Shown here: in pieces, positions 8,432 to 18,200 of the stretch
Numbering within the stretch: the stretch's first letter is position 1
Layout of the letters: the number at the start of each line of letters is the position of its first letter
Assembly (NCBI GenBank): GCA_029264685.1
Contig: JARHZW010000018.1
Coordinates: 1 to 33,562, forward strand
Reading direction: 5' to 3'
Source: Candidatus Limivicinus sp.
GTDB taxonomy: Bacteria > Bacillota > Clostridia > Oscillospirales > Oscillospiraceae
DNA: 33,562 nt
Program-made: the position numbers and the translations under genes
The notes under the pieces: generated by a model
What the model was told of the DNA's origin: nothing
The model's database searches: none
What the model saw: the letters and a program-made list of their open reading frames with translations, nothing else

Positions 8432-9268
8432 GTGAACGTTTTTTCCAAACTGATACAAGATATGGGAAGTCTGTGGCAGACTTACGGAAGTCAGTATTTA
8501 AACGGAATTAAATCTACATTGCTTCTGGCCCTATCGGCTACACTGATAGGCTGCGTTATCGGATTTATTTGCGGAATATTAAATACAATTCCTTATTCTA
8601 AGAAGGACTCTCCCGTGAAAAAGTTTTTCCTTTGCCTTATAAGAGCAATAGTAAGAATTTATGTTGAGGTGTTCAGAGGAACGCCCATGATGCTTCAGGC
8701 GGTGTTTATTTACTTCGGCCTGCCGTACTTCAGCAATAACGCCATTCGGTTTGAAAATATCTGGTCCGCGGCATTGCTTGTGGTGTCTATAAATACCGGA
8801 GCATATATGGCCGAGTCCGTGAGAGGCGGTATTATTTCCGTGGATCCTGGGCAGACGGAGGGCGCCAAGGCCATAGGCATGAACCATTTCCAGACTATGA
8901 TAAATGTGGTGTTTCCACAGGCACTGAGAAATATTATGCCCCAGATCGGAAATAACTTTATAATCAACATTAAAGACACTTCCGTTATGTTTATTATCGG
9001 CTTTACTGAGTTTTTCGCTGTTCACAAGGCAGCAGTCGGTGCAACATACCTGTATTTTCCCTCCGCAGCCATTGAGATGATCGGCTACCTTACCATGACT
9101 CTTGCAGCGTCACTGCTTCTACGCTGGCTTGAAAGAAAGCTTGACGGAGATAACAGCTATGAGCTTGCTGCCGATGACCAGCTGATTATGGCGGCTGGAA
9201 CTTATAATCATCCGGGAACTCCGTTTAAAGAGCAGAGTAAAGAATTTGATGAAAAGAGAGGGCGCTGA
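8432..9268 (+). CDS. Amino acid ABC transporter permease (HisM/GlnP type)
   Basis: Membrane subunit of the polar amino acid importer, 278 residues. Hydrophobic segments begin near residue 25 ([19 protein letters not shown]) and continue through the protein. The ATPase-contacting EAA-type loop [18 protein letters not shown] is near residue 145, and GTPMMLQ is the family's N-terminal conserved block. The start is GTG at 8432, with AAGGGAG about 9 nt upstream; the nearby ATG at 8424 is out of frame. After the last membrane segment there is an unusually long hydrophilic tail of about 45 residues rich in D, E and K. It lies 30 nt after the binding-protein gene and 1 nt before the ATPase gene. Confidence 0.94.
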   Translation: MNVFSKLIQDMGSLWQTYGSQYLNGIKSTLLLALSATLIGCVIGFICGILNTIPYSKKDSPVKKFFLCLIRAIVRIYVEVFRGTPMMLQAVFIYFGLPYFSNNAIRFENIWSAALLVVSINTGAYMAESVRGGIISVDPGQTEGAKAIGMNHFQTMINVVFPQALRNIMPQIGNNFIINIKDTSVMFIIGFTEFFAVHKAAVGATYLYFPSAAIEMIGYLTMTLAASLLLRWLERKLDGDNSYELAADDQLIMAAGTYNHPGTPFKEQSKEFDEKRGR

Positions 9269-9269
9269 A

Positions 9270-10010
9270 GTGGAAGAGAATATTTTAGAAATAAAGCACC
9301 TTTCAAAAAGCTTCGGCAAGCATGAAGTTTTAAAGGATATAGATTTCTCCGTGAAAAAAGGCGATGTAATAAGCATAATCGGGGCTTCGGGGTCCGGTAA
9401 ATCCACCCTTTTGCGTTGCGTAAACCTATTGGAGACTCCAAATTCAGGAGAAATCCTGTATCATGGAGATAATGTCCTTGACAGAAAAGTAAAGGCCGCT
9501 TCATATCGTGCGAAGGTTGGTATGGTTTTTCAGTCTTTTAATCTTTTCAATAATATGACGGTACTTGATAATTGCATGGTCGGTCAGATTAAGGTTTTGA
9601 AGAAAAGCAAAGATGAAGCCAGAGCGGAATCCTTGAAATTTTTGGAAAAAGTTGGAATGGCACCGTATATCAATGCCAGACCCAGACAGCTTTCCGGAGG
9701 CCAGAAGCAGAGAGTAGCAATTGCAAGAGCCATGGCCATGAACCCTGAGGTACTGCTTTTTGATGAGCCTACTTCAGCTCTTGACCCTGAAATGGTGGGA
9801 GAGGTATTGAATGTTATGCGCTCTCTTGCAACCACAGGCATGACAATGCTGGTCGTGACCCATGAAATGGAATTTGCCAGAGATGTGAGCAGCAGGGTTG
9901 TTTATATGAGCAAGGGTGTAATATGCGAGCAAGGCAGCCCGGAGGAGATTTTCGGTACACCGAAAAAGCAGGAGACCAGAGAATTTCTTGCAAGATTCAG
10001 AAACAACTGA
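9270..10010 (+). CDS. Amino acid ABC transporter ATP-binding protein (GlnQ/ArtM type)
   Basis: Cytoplasmic ATPase that powers the importer. With a GTG start at 9270 the product has 246 residues, the usual length for the family. It shows Walker A GASGSGKS (38-45), Q-loop [13 protein letters not shown], signature LSGGQKQR, Walker [15 protein letters not shown] and the switch histidine in VVTHEME. GAGGG at 9258-9262 is 7 nt before the GTG, and that start begins 1 nt after the permease stop; the ATG at 9249 would overlap the permease and has no good ribosome site. A strong terminator follows at 10020, so the riboswitch controls exactly these three genes. Confidence 0.95.
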   Translation: MEENILEIKHLSKSFGKHEVLKDIDFSVKKGDVISIIGASGSGKSTLLRCVNLLETPNSGEILYHGDNVLDRKVKAASYRAKVGMVFQSFNLFNNMTVLDNCMVGQIKVLKKSKDEARAESLKFLEKVGMAPYINARPRQLSGGQKQRVAIARAMAMNPEVLLFDEPTSALDPEMVGEVLNVMRSLATTGMTMLVVTHEMEFARDVSSRVVYMSKGVICEQGSPEEIFGTPKKQETREFLARFRNN

Positions 10011-10019
10011 TTATGATAC

Positions 10020-10073
10020 CCCGCAGTCTGAAAGCCGCAAAGCGGCTTTCAGACTGCGGGAATTTCCTTTTTA
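10020..10073 (+). terminator. Intrinsic terminator of the ABC transporter operon
   Basis: A perfect 19-bp stem (10020-10038 with 10042-10060) encloses an AAA loop. It is followed by TTTCC and TTTTT, a T-rich but broken tract. It ends the transporter operon. Confidence 0.88.
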
Positions 10074-10086
10074 TGTAAAAAATCTG

Positions 10087-10152
10087 AAAATCATATTGAT
10101 TTTTTAGCCCGACAGATAAAAAATCTGCGAAATGTTTGATAAAAAACTGTCG
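10087..10152. repeat. Inverted repeats upstream of the TetR gene
   Basis: AAAATCA-TAT-TGATTTT (10087-10103) is a 7-bp inverted repeat. CGACAG (10110-10115) mirrors CTGTCG (10147-10152), and CAGAT/ATCTG form a small hairpin between 10112 and 10127. These lie 20-85 nt before the -35 box of the TetR promoter and could be regulator sites; none matches an operator I know. Confidence 0.35.
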
Positions 10153-10169
10153 AAATTATAAAAAAGCTT

Positions 10170-10198
10170 TTGCGTTCATGGTAGGCATGTGGTATAAT
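10170..10198 (+). promoter_or_regulatory. Promoter of the TetR-family gene
   Basis: TTGCGT (10170-10175), a 17-nt spacer and a consensus TATAAT (10193-10198). The predicted start near 10205 leaves a short leader with a very G-rich ribosome site (GGGGGGAG) before the ATG at 10224. Confidence 0.7.
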
Positions 10199-10223
10199 AT
10201 GGCACAAGACTGGGGGGAGTAAT

Positions 10224-10784
10224 ATGGGTACATCTACAAAGGAAGCTTTGGGGCGTGCACTTAAACAAATGATGATGGTCAAACCCATCAGCAAAATTAC
10301 TGTTAAAGACCTTGTGGGCATATGCAATGTAAACAGACAAACTTTTTATTACCACTTTGACGATGTTTACGACCTTTTGGAATGGGTGTTTGAAGAGGAT
10401 GCAAACATGGTTCTTCCTAAGGAAGTCAAATTTGAAACCTGGCGTGAGGATGTAATGGTATTTTTTGACTATCTTCAGGATAACAGAGCTTTTGCACTGA
10501 ACATCTATAACTCTAACAGCAGAAACGGAATGCTTAAATTCCTGACGGAAAGACTTAAAACCTGTATTCACAGTTTTTCAGTGCTGGTGTCGGACGGACG
10601 CAATATTGACAGAAAAGATTTTGAATTCATAGTCGAGCTTTATCCTAATGCGGTTGTGGGACTGATAGCCCAATGGATGGATTTGGGTATGCCGGTTCCG
10701 GATGAGGATTCAAAGGAGAGATTTATAAAGGTCTTGGACAGCAGCATAGAAAATATGCTGGCCCGTTTCCAGATAAATAAATAA
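10224..10784 (+). CDS. TetR/AcrR-family transcriptional regulator
   Basis: A 186-residue DNA-binding regulator. The N-terminal helix-turn-helix spans about residues 10-50, with KITVKDLVGICNVNRQTFYY followed by HF as the recognition region, closely resembling the DhaS-like TetR branch. The C-terminal half (about 70-180) is helical and should hold the ligand or dimer region; its ligand cannot be told from sequence. It is monocistronic, with its own promoter and terminator, between the lysine-type transporter and the ybaK-uvrA operon. Whether it regulates either neighbour is unknown; autoregulation through the upstream inverted repeats is possible. Confidence 0.9.
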   Translation: MGTSTKEALGRALKQMMMVKPISKITVKDLVGICNVNRQTFYYHFDDVYDLLEWVFEEDANMVLPKEVKFETWREDVMVFFDYLQDNRAFALNIYNSNSRNGMLKFLTERLKTCIHSFSVLVSDGRNIDRKDFEFIVELYPNAVVGLIAQWMDLGMPVPDEDSKERFIKVLDSSIENMLARFQINK

Positions 10785-10791
10785 ATTTTCA

Positions 10792-10828
10792 GGGCAGACA
10801 GAACAGAGACGGTTCTGTCTGCCCTTTT
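10792..10828 (+). terminator. Intrinsic terminator after the TetR gene
   Basis: GGGCAGACAGAAC (10792-10804) pairs perfectly with GTTCTGTCTGCCC (10812-10824) around a 7-nt loop, followed by TTTT. The 5' flank is A/T-rich (AAATTTTC), so it may also act weakly on the other strand. Confidence 0.88.
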
Positions 10829-10849
10829 CCAGCGTATTTTAGCTTGGAG

Positions 10850-10878
10850 TTGAAAAAGAGCGAACATAAGAGTATAAT
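10850..10878 (+). promoter_or_regulatory. Promoter of the ybaK-uvrA-recD2-comF-mreB-ispDF unit
   Basis: TTGAAA (10850-10855), a 17-nt spacer and a consensus TATAAT (10873-10878). It is the only clear promoter I see before a run of seven closely spaced genes that ends at the terminator 19455-19487. I see no obvious LexA box next to it, although uvrA is SOS-controlled in many bacteria. Confidence 0.75.
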
Positions 10879-10908
10879 AAACTGATTATAATAAGCGGGG
10901 GACTGACC

Positions 10909-11391
10909 ATGGCAGAATTTAAGACGAATGTAATGCGTGTTTTGGAGCAGAAAAAAATAGGGTATACGGCTCATGAATATGACCATGGGGATGAAGCAGT
11001 CGACGGAGTCACTGTAGCCAAAATCTGCGGTCAGGATCCGGGACAGGTTTTTAAAACTCTGGTTGCACAGGGAGCAAGCAAAAAAATCTATGTTTTTGCT
11101 ATTCCGGTGGCAATGAAGCTTGAGTTGAAGAAAGCCGCAAAGGCCGCAGGAGAAAAATCAGTGGCCATGGTCCATGTCAGCGAAATCAACGGTCTGACGG
11201 GATATGTCCGAGGCGGCTGTTCCCCTATAGGAATGAAGAAAAAATATACGACCATATATCATTGCACTATGACGGACTATGAAACCGTTATGGTCAGTGC
11301 AGGAAAAATCGGGTATCAGGTGGAGCTTTCTCCTGCTGATCTTATTAAGTTGACCGGCGGAAAAACCGCAGATATAGCTTCGGAGGAATAA
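10909..11391 (+). CDS. ybaK: YbaK/EbsC-type Cys-tRNA(Pro) deacylase
   Basis: Editing-domain protein of 160 residues. By family it hydrolyses Cys-tRNA(Pro) and related mischarged tRNAs in trans. Visible family blocks are the N-terminal KTNVMRVLEQKKIGYTAHEY, then DPGQVFKTLVA, followed by the conserved EINGLTGYVRGGCSPIGMKKK region around residues 90-112, which lines the catalytic pocket. The G-rich ribosome site (GGGGGA, 10897-10902) is 6 nt before the ATG. It is first in its operon, 9 nt before uvrA, an unusual functional neighbour. The family assignment is firm; the exact tRNA substrate is inferred. Confidence 0.93.
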   Translation: MAEFKTNVMRVLEQKKIGYTAHEYDHGDEAVDGVTVAKICGQDPGQVFKTLVAQGASKKIYVFAIPVAMKLELKKAAKAAGEKSVAMVHVSEINGLTGYVRGGCSPIGMKKKYTTIYHCTMTDYETVMVSAGKIGYQVELSPADLIKLTGGKTADIASEE

Positions 11392-11400
11392 AATCTATAT

Positions 11401-14229
11401 ATGCAAAACAGCATTTCTATTAAAGGCGCAAGAGAAAACAACTTAAAAAATATTGACCTTGAATTTCCAAGGGACAAGCTGGTAGTTTTTACCGGCCTTT
11501 CCGGCAGCGGAAAGTCAAGTCTTGCATTCGACACCATATATGCAGAAGGCCAGAGAAGGTATGTGGAGAGCCTCAGCTCATACGCAAGAATGTTTCTGGG
11601 GCAGATGGACAAACCGGATGTGGACTATATTGAAGGCTTGTCTCCGGCAATTTCCATTGACCAGAAAACCACATCAAAAAATCCGCGTTCTACTATCGGC
11701 ACAGTAACTGAGGTTTACGACTATCTGAGACTTCTCTGGGCAAGGGTAGGCGTTCCGCACTGTCCGAAATGCGGAAAGGAAATTAAACAGCAGAGCATTG
11801 ACCAGATAGTAGACAGAATTATGGAGCTGCCCGAAAAAACCAAAATCCAGATTCTGGCTCCCGTTATCAGAGGGCGCAAGGGCGAGCATGTCAAAGTTTT
11901 TGAGGATGCGAAGAAATCCGGATATGTGAGAGTCAAGGCTGACGGGATCGTCTACGATCTGTCAGAAGAAATAAAGCTTGAGAAAAATAAAAAACATAAT
12001 ATAGAAATAGTGGTAGACAGGCTCGTTATTAAGCCTGACATTGAACGCAGACTTACAGATTCGGCTGAAACTGCCCTTTCTCTGTCTGGCGGAATACTTT
12101 ATGTTGATCTTATTTCCGAGGAAAAGCAGCTGGTATTTTCTCAGAACTATGCCTGCGAGGACTGCGGAATTTCAATAGAGGAGCTTACTCCCAGGCTGTT
12201 TTCGTTTAACAGCCCGCAGGGGGCCTGCCCCACCTGTACGGGACTTGGAATGCAGATGCGTGTTGACCCTGAGCTGATTATTCCAAACCCGGAACTTAGT
12301 ATTATGGATGGGGCTGTAAGTGCCTCCGGTTGGAGCAATGTGCGGGGAGACACAATCTCCAAAATGTATTTTGACGCCCTTGCAAAAAAATATCATTTCA
12401 AGCTGACTGACCCTGTAAAAGATCTGCCTAAAGAGGCGGTAGAAGCCATTTTGTATGGTACCAAGGGGCAGCCGCTGGAACTGAAATATGAAAAAAGTGA
12501 AGGCTACGGAGTTATAAAACGTGAGTTCGAGGGAATAGTCAATAACCTTGAGCGGAGATACAAGGAAACTCAAAGCCCTGCTATGAGAGCTGAAATTGAG
12601 GAATGTATGTCTAAAATTCCCTGCCATGACTGCGGAGGAAAAAGACTGAAGAAGTCTGCACTGGCGGTCACGGTAGGAGGACTTAACATAGCTCAGTTTA
12701 CGGAGCTTTCCGTTACCAAGGCGGTTGAGTTTATGGATGGTCTTGAGCTCAGCGATAAAGACATGGTAATTGCAGAGCGTATCATAAAGGAAATAAAATC
12801 AAGGCTCAGTTTTTTGCAAAGCGTTGGACTGGGCTACCTGACTTTGGCACGGAGTGCGGCAACTTTGTCCGGCGGTGAAAGCCAGAGAATCCGCCTTGCA
12901 ACTCAGATCGGCTCCAGTCTTATGGGCGTTCTTTATATTCTTGATGAACCGAGCATAGGCCTGCACCAGAGAGACAATGCCAGACTTCTGGACACCCTGA
13001 AAAAACTCAGAGATTTGGGAAATACCCTTGTTGTTGTCGAACATGACGAGGACACCATAAGAGCCGCTGATTTTGTGGTTGATATAGGTCCGGGCGCAGG
13101 CGTAAAAGGCGGAGAGCTTGTGTGTGCAGGAAGCGTTGAGGATGTATGCAACTGTGAAAACTCAATTACAGGCCAGTATCTCAGCGGCAAAAAAACCATT
13201 CCCGTGCCGCAGCATAGACGACAGGGCAACGGAAAGCGGCTTATTATAAAAAACGCAAGGGAAAATAACCTGAGAGGCATAGATGTAGAAATTCCGCTGG
13301 GAAAACTTGTCTGTGTTACCGGTGTTTCAGGAAGCGGTAAGTCTTCCCTGATAAATGAAATCCTTTATAAGACCTTGGCGGCTGAAAAGAACAGAGTTAA
13401 GGTGCGGCCCGGAAAATCCGACGGAATAGATGGTCTTGAAAATATTGACAAGGTTATTTGTCTCGACCAAAGCCCTATAGGCAGGACGCCACGCTCAAAT
13501 CCTGCCACATATACCGGAGTTTTCAATGACATTCGGGAGCTTTTTGCATCCACTCAGGATGCAAAGCTGCGAGGCTATAATCAGGGCAGATTTTCCTTTA
13601 ATGTCAAGGGCGGCCGCTGTGAGGCCTGCGCCGGTGACGGACTGGTAAAAATTGAGATGCACTTCCTGCCTGATGTATATGTGCCCTGTGATGTATGCGG
13701 AGGAAAACGCTATAACAGAGAAACTTTGCAGGTGAAATACAAAGGCAAAAGCATTGCAGACGTTCTGGAAATGACTGTGGAGGAAGCATGCTCCTTCTTT
13801 GCAAACCAGCCCAAAATAATAAAGAAGCTGCAAACCTTATATGATGTGGGTCTTGGTTATGTACGCCTGGGCCAGTCCAGCACAACTCTTTCCGGCGGCG
13901 AGGCACAGCGGGTAAAGCTTGCCACCGAGCTTTCAAAGCGCAGCACTGGAAATACGGTTTATGTGCTTGATGAGCCTACTACCGGACTTCATGTGGCGGA
14001 TGTTCACAGACTTATTGACATATTGAACCGTTTTGCAGATGCAGGAAATACGGTGGTGGTCATAGAGCACAATCTTGATGTGATTAAGGTTGCGGACCAT
14101 ATAATAGACCTTGGCCCTGAGGGCGGTGACGAGGGTGGAGAGCTTGTGTTTGCAGGCACTCCCGAGGACTGTGTGAAGTGTGAGAGAAGCTATACGGGAC
14201 AGTTTTTGAAACCGCTGCTGGAAAAATAA
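11401..14229 (+). CDS. uvrA: UvrABC system protein A (excinuclease ATPase)
   Basis: Damage-recognition ATPase that loads UvrB in nucleotide excision repair. Its 942 residues have two ABC modules: Walker [10 protein letters not shown] (32-40) and GVSGSGKSS (about 641-649), and signatures [12 protein letters not shown] (about 490) and [12 protein letters not shown] (about 830). Zinc-finger cysteine pairs are visible at CPKC, CEDC...CPTC, CHDC and CEAC...CDVC. The ATG at 11401 is the only sensible start; GGAGGA (11382-11387) lies 13 nt upstream, which is rather far, so translation may depend partly on coupling to ybaK. Downstream, recD2 begins after 29 nt. uvrB is in a separate operon at the start of the window. 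Confidence 0.97.
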   Translation: MQNSISIKGARENNLKNIDLEFPRDKLVVFTGLSGSGKSSLAFDTIYAEGQRRYVESLSSYARMFLGQMDKPDVDYIEGLSPAISIDQKTTSKNPRSTIGTVTEVYDYLRLLWARVGVPHCPKCGKEIKQQSIDQIVDRIMELPEKTKIQILAPVIRGRKGEHVKVFEDAKKSGYVRVKADGIVYDLSEEIKLEKNKKHNIEIVVDRLVIKPDIERRLTDSAETALSLSGGILYVDLISEEKQLVFSQNYACEDCGISIEELTPRLFSFNSPQGACPTCTGLGMQMRVDPELIIPNPELSIMDGAVSASGWSNVRGDTISKMYFDALAKKYHFKLTDPVKDLPKEAVEAILYGTKGQPLELKYEKSEGYGVIKREFEGIVNNLERRYKETQSPAMRAEIEECMSKIPCHDCGGKRLKKSALAVTVGGLNIAQFTELSVTKAVEFMDGLELSDKDMVIAERIIKEIKSRLSFLQSVGLGYLTLARSAATLSGGESQRIRLATQIGSSLMGVLYILDEPSIGLHQRDNARLLDTLKKLRDLGNTLVVVEHDEDTIRAADFVVDIGPGAGVKGGELVCAGSVEDVCNCENSITGQYLSGKKTIPVPQHRRQGNGKRLIIKNARENNLRGIDVEIPLGKLVCVTGVSGSGKSSLINEILYKTLAAEKNRVKVRPGKSDGIDGLENIDKVICLDQSPIGRTPRSNPATYTGVFNDIRELFASTQDAKLRGYNQGRFSFNVKGGRCEACAGDGLVKIEMHFLPDVYVPCDVCGGKRYNRETLQVKYKGKSIADVLEMTVEEACSFFANQPKIIKKLQTLYDVGLGYVRLGQSSTTLSGGEAQRVKLATELSKRSTGNTVYVLDEPTTGLHVADVHRLIDILNRFADAGNTVVVIEHNLDVIKVADHIIDLGPEGGDEGGELVFAGTPEDCVKCERSYTGQFLKPLLEK

Positions 14230-14258
14230 TATAATGATTTGAAACGGAGATAACAGAA

Positions 14259-16481
14259 ATGGAGCAGGAAATTGAATTAGTTGAATTGACAGGTACTGTG
14301 GACTCTGTTATCTATAAGAATGAGGAGAACGGCTACACCGTTCTCCGCCTCAGCGATGAAAACGGACAGCTCCAAACGGTAGTGGGTTATTTCCCCTATG
14401 TCTGCCCGGGAGAGAGCATGATAGTCAGCGGCAGCTGGAAAACTCACAGCGTCCACGGCAGACAGTTTTCTGCTGAATTTGCCCAGCGGCTTATGCCTAC
14501 CGGCAAAAAGGCTATATACGAGTATCTGGCCGGCGGAACCATAAAAGGAATAGGCCCCGCTATTGCCGCAATGATAGTGGACAGATTCGGAGACAGCAGT
14601 CTTGACATTCTGGAAAATTCTCCCGAGGAGCTATGCAAAATAAAGGGCATCAGCCTGCAAAAGGCAAAACAGATGTCAAAAAGCTTTTGTCAGCAGGCAG
14701 GAGTCAGACGACTTATGGAATTTATCTGCTCGTTTGGTCTCAGACCTGTTCTTGCAATGCGGATGTACAAATACTATGGCAGCGGCGCAATAGAAGTTCT
14801 GCGTGCAAACCCTTATATAGTAGCTGCCGCTCACATCGGCGGAAGCTTTGCTGAAGCGGACAGACTGGCCCTTGAGATGGGCTTTGACAGCTACAGTCCC
14901 AGCAGAATTGACGCTGCGGTCCTTTTTGAACTGAAGTATAATACGGGGAACGGACACTGCTTTATTCCCAAGGAAAAGCTTGCCTCGGCAACAGCCCAGC
15001 TTATCGGCGTTGATTACGAAACCTCTTTGGAGAGCATAGAACGTCTTGTGGAGACAGGACAGCTGGCTTTTGAGGAGATAGGCGGATGCGGAGCCTGCTA
15101 TCTGCCTGAACTTTATGAGGCGGAGAGGGATGCGGCAGAAAGAATTTCCTATATGTGCATGAATAAAATGCACGAAAATGTTGATGTGAACAGACTGATC
15201 GAGGAGCTTGAGCAGCGCCAGCATATAAGCTATGCGGCAAAACAAAAGGAGACACTTAGGCTGGCTCTTGAAAATCAGATAATTGTGATAACCGGTGGAC
15301 CGGGTACGGGAAAGACCACGGCTATCAGAGCTATTCTTGAAATGTTCGACAGACTGAAAATAAAAACTCTTCTGGCAGCCCCTACGGGAAGAGCGGCAAA
15401 GCGCATGAGCGAACTGTCGGGAAGAGATGCATCTACTGTACATAGGCTGCTTGAAGCAAAATTTGATGAAGACGGAGAAAAGCTGGTATTTACAAAGAAT
15501 GAGGATGACCAGCTGGACTGCGGAGCGATTGTTTTGGATGAGTGTTCCATGGTGGATATTTCACTGATGGATGCGCTCCTGAAGGCTATGCCTGCCGATG
15601 CAAGACTTGTGATGGTGGGAGATGCAGATCAGCTGCCTTCCGTGGGACCGGGAAAAGTATTTTCAGCTGTAATCAGAAGCGGAGTTGTTCCAACGGTACG
15701 GCTTACGGAAATATTCCGGCAGAACGAAGGCAGTAAAATAGTTCGCAACGCACACATGATAAACAGAGGGGAACACCCTGATCTGTCTGAAAATACAGGT
15801 GATTTTTTCAGACTGCGCAGGCTTGAGAGTGAAAGCGCAGTGGATACTATATTAGAGCTGTGCACCAAACGTCTGCCGCTTAAAATGCACATTCCTTCGG
15901 AAGACATTCAGGTTTTGTCTCCCGGCAGAAAAGGTGAGCTGGGAACTGTAAGCCTGAATAAAAGATTGCAGGCTGTTCTGAATCCGCCGTCGGAAAAGAA
16001 AAAGGAAAAGGTTTTCGGGGATTATGTTTTCCGTGAGGGAGACAGAATCATGCAGATACGCAACAACTACGATGTTATGTGGGAGAGCGCAGACGGCAGA
16101 GAGAGCGGAAGCGGTATCTTTAACGGGGATATAGGCGTAATAAGAGACATAGATAAAGATACCGAGACTATGAAACTGGATTTTGACGGCAAAATTGCCG
16201 TGTACAGCTTTGAACTTCTTACGGAACTTGAACACGCATGGGCAATGACGGTTCATAAATCTCAGGGAAGCGAATATCGGGCAGTTGTTCTGGCACTAAA
16301 TCCAGGTTCTCAGCTTTTGATGACAAGAGGGGTACTGTATACGGCTGTGACAAGAGCAAAGGAGCTGCTGATACTGGTGGGCGATGACAGGACTGCATAC
16401 CAGATGATAGATAATTATCGTGTCTCAAACCGTTACTCTGCACTGAGACTGCGGATTAAAAAACTCTGCGGTGCGGAATAA
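14259..16481 (+). CDS. recD2: RecD2-type ATP-dependent 5'-3' DNA helicase
   Basis: SF1B helicase of the stand-alone RecD-like (YrrC) family, 740 residues. It has the family N-terminal region with helix-hairpin-helix segments (GIGPAIAAMIVDRFG and KIKGISLQKAKQMSK, residues about 95-150). The helicase core has Walker A GGPGTGKTT (346-354), motif II DECSMVD (about 427), motif III GDADQLPSVGPGK (about 454), RLTEIFRQ, motif V HKSQGSEY (about 666) and motif VI YTAVTRAKE. RecD2 is not part of a RecBCD complex in Gram-positives; it is linked to genome stability and fork processing. GGAG is 9 nt before the ATG. Its stop overlaps the comF start by 1 nt, so the two are translationally coupled. Confidence 0.95.
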   Translation: MEQEIELVELTGTVDSVIYKNEENGYTVLRLSDENGQLQTVVGYFPYVCPGESMIVSGSWKTHSVHGRQFSAEFAQRLMPTGKKAIYEYLAGGTIKGIGPAIAAMIVDRFGDSSLDILENSPEELCKIKGISLQKAKQMSKSFCQQAGVRRLMEFICSFGLRPVLAMRMYKYYGSGAIEVLRANPYIVAAAHIGGSFAEADRLALEMGFDSYSPSRIDAAVLFELKYNTGNGHCFIPKEKLASATAQLIGVDYETSLESIERLVETGQLAFEEIGGCGACYLPELYEAERDAAERISYMCMNKMHENVDVNRLIEELEQRQHISYAAKQKETLRLALENQIIVITGGPGTGKTTAIRAILEMFDRLKIKTLLAAPTGRAAKRMSELSGRDASTVHRLLEAKFDEDGEKLVFTKNEDDQLDCGAIVLDECSMVDISLMDALLKAMPADARLVMVGDADQLPSVGPGKVFSAVIRSGVVPTVRLTEIFRQNEGSKIVRNAHMINRGEHPDLSENTGDFFRLRRLESESAVDTILELCTKRLPLKMHIPSEDIQVLSPGRKGELGTVSLNKRLQAVLNPPSEKKKEKVFGDYVFREGDRIMQIRNNYDVMWESADGRESGSGIFNGDIGVIRDIDKDTETMKLDFDGKIAVYSFELLTELEHAWAMTVHKSQGSEYRAVVLALNPGSQLLMTRGVLYTAVTRAKELLILVGDDRTAYQMIDNYRVSNRYSALRLRIKKLCGAE

Positions 16482-17131
16482 TGAAATTACTGGACTGTAT
16501 TCTTGAATTCATATATCCTACACGCTGTGCATTTTGCCACTGCCTTACCGAAAACGGTGAAAAGGTCTGCGACAGATGCAGGCGTGAGCTGCCGCAGAGG
16601 AGAAATCCGGTTCTGGAGCTCCGTATTCCGTATGTAAGTAAAACGATATGTCCGTTTTACTATGAAAACTATGTCAGGGACTCGCTTCTACGCTATAAAT
16701 TCGACGGTTTACGGGCGTATGCGGAAATTTATAGTGAATTTCTTGCAAAATGTATTGACGAAACCGCAATTTCCTGCGATATTATTACATGGGTACCTTT
16801 GAGTAAAAAGAGATACCGAAAGCGTGGTTATGATCAGGCACAGCTGATTGCCGAAAATCTGGCTCGGAGCATGAATACGGAGTGCGAAAAGCTTATAGAA
16901 AAAACGGTAAATAACCCGGCACAATCCGGCAGCGGCGGTGCGGCAAAAAGAAAAGCAAATGTAAAAGGCGTTTATGCTGCATTGGAGCCGGAACATATAA
17001 GAGGAAAGCGAATTCTTATTATTGACGATATTGTTACCACCGGTGCCACTGTTTCGGAGTGTGCCGGCGTTCTGCATAAATGCGGAGCGTCGGAAGTAAT
17101 TGCCTGTGCTGTGGCCGGTGGGAAAAACTAA
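16481..17131 (+). CDS. comF: ComF family protein (phosphoribosyltransferase-like, competence/DNA processing)
   Basis: A 216-residue ComF/GntX-family protein. An N-terminal zinc ribbon (CAFC at 17-20 and CDRC near 31) precedes a phosphoribosyltransferase-like fold with VPLSKKRYRKRGYDQAQLIA and the PRPP loop ILIIDDIVTTGATVSE. In naturally competent bacteria ComF acts in the cytoplasm with ComFA and the ssDNA-handling machinery during uptake; no comFA is seen here. It overlaps the recD2 stop by 1 nt (TAATG), and mreB follows after 24 nt. Pairing with RecD2 suggests joint action on single-stranded DNA, but this is inference. Confidence 0.93.
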   Translation: MKLLDCILEFIYPTRCAFCHCLTENGEKVCDRCRRELPQRRNPVLELRIPYVSKTICPFYYENYVRDSLLRYKFDGLRAYAEIYSEFLAKCIDETAISCDIITWVPLSKKRYRKRGYDQAQLIAENLARSMNTECEKLIEKTVNNPAQSGSGGAAKRKANVKGVYAALEPEHIRGKRILIIDDIVTTGATVSECAGVLHKCGASEVIACAVAGGKN

Positions 17132-17155
17132 GAAAAATTTTTGAGGTGAACAGAT

Positions 17156-18187
17156 ATGCTCATAGTTGAGAGAGATATAGCAGTTGATATGGGTACGGCA
17201 TCTACCATGTTGTTTGAACAGGGCAAAGGTGTTGTTACAAGAGAGCCCACTGTTGTGGCTGTGGATAAGTTTACAGGTAAAATCTTAAAGGTAGGTCAGG
17301 ACGCACAGAAAATGCTTGGCCGCACCCCTGCAAATATTGTTGATATACACCCCATATGCAGCGGTGTCATTTCTGACTATGAGATAGCTGCACAGATGCT
17401 GAGAGAGCTTGTCAGCAGGGTAACCTCATTCAGCTTTTTTAAGCCCCGTATTCTCTGCTGCGTTCCCAGCAGTATTACCGGTGTTGAGGAGAGAGCCGTT
17501 ATTGATGCAGCCATCGAGGCGGGAGCAAGAAAGGTATATCTTCTGGAAACTGCCGTTGCAACAGCTCTTGGTGCAGGTGTTGACATTTCCAAACCGGATG
17601 GACATATGATTATTGATATAGGCGGCGGCACTACTGATGTTGCTGTTGTTTCCGCCGGCGGAGTTGTGGAGTGTGAGTCAGTGAAGGTGGCAGGCGTCAG
17701 CTTCGACGAGGCAATAGTAAAATACATCCGCAATAAATATAATATGCTGGTGGGACTTTCCGCAGCCGAGGAGCTTAAAAGAAACATAGGCTGTATAATT
17801 CAGCGGCCTGACATCGGCGTTGAGGAAATCAAGGGCAGAAACCTTGCCAACGGTCTGCCAAAAACCGTGGAAATAAGCGCAAATGAGCTTATCGAGGCAT
17901 TTGTTGAGCCTATGAACTATATTCTCGAGGCCATTCACACGGTGCTTGAGAAAACACCTCCTCAGCTTATCGGAGACCTGGATAAAAACGGAATTATTAT
18001 GTCCGGCGGCGGAAGCCTTATTTACGGTATCGACAGGTTGATTGAGCGCAGCACGGGAATCAGAACCGTTGTAGTTGACGACGCTGTTTCATGCGCCGCT
18101 TACGGAGCGGGTAAAATGCTCAAATACCTTGATGATATGCAGGACGGTATGATGAATTTCTACAGAAAGAGACAGCTTAAAGCATGA
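17156..18187 (+). CDS. mreB: MreB/Mbl-type rod-shape actin homologue
   Basis: Bacterial actin of 343 residues that directs the elongation machinery of the cell wall under the membrane. Nucleotide-binding motifs are phosphate-1 DMGTASTMLF (11-20), phosphate-2 DIGGGTTDVAVVS (near 158) and the adenosine motif IIMSGGGSLIYGID (near 281). The first motif reads GTAST where most MreB proteins have GTANT, a small lineage variation. GAGGTG is 6 nt before the ATG. No mreC or mreD follows; instead ispD begins 13 nt later, tying a shape protein to isoprenoid (lipid carrier) synthesis. Whether it is the main MreB or an Mbl-like paralogue cannot be decided here. Confidence 0.93.
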   Translation: MLIVERDIAVDMGTASTMLFEQGKGVVTREPTVVAVDKFTGKILKVGQDAQKMLGRTPANIVDIHPICSGVISDYEIAAQMLRELVSRVTSFSFFKPRILCCVPSSITGVEERAVIDAAIEAGARKVYLLETAVATALGAGVDISKPDGHMIIDIGGGTTDVAVVSAGGVVECESVKVAGVSFDEAIVKYIRNKYNMLVGLSAAEELKRNIGCIIQRPDIGVEEIKGRNLANGLPKTVEISANELIEAFVEPMNYILEAIHTVLEKTPPQLIGDLDKNGIIMSGGGSLIYGIDRLIERSTGIRTVVVDDAVSCAAYGAGKMLKYLDDMQDGMMNFYRKRQLKA

Positions 18188-18200
18188 GAGGGGAATGATT

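Noticed and set aside
14676-15443. Long minus-strand open frame of 255 codons inside recD2
   Set aside because: It lies wholly under recD2, which has all its helicase motifs; the frame has no ribosome site or recognisable domain and is a coding shadow.
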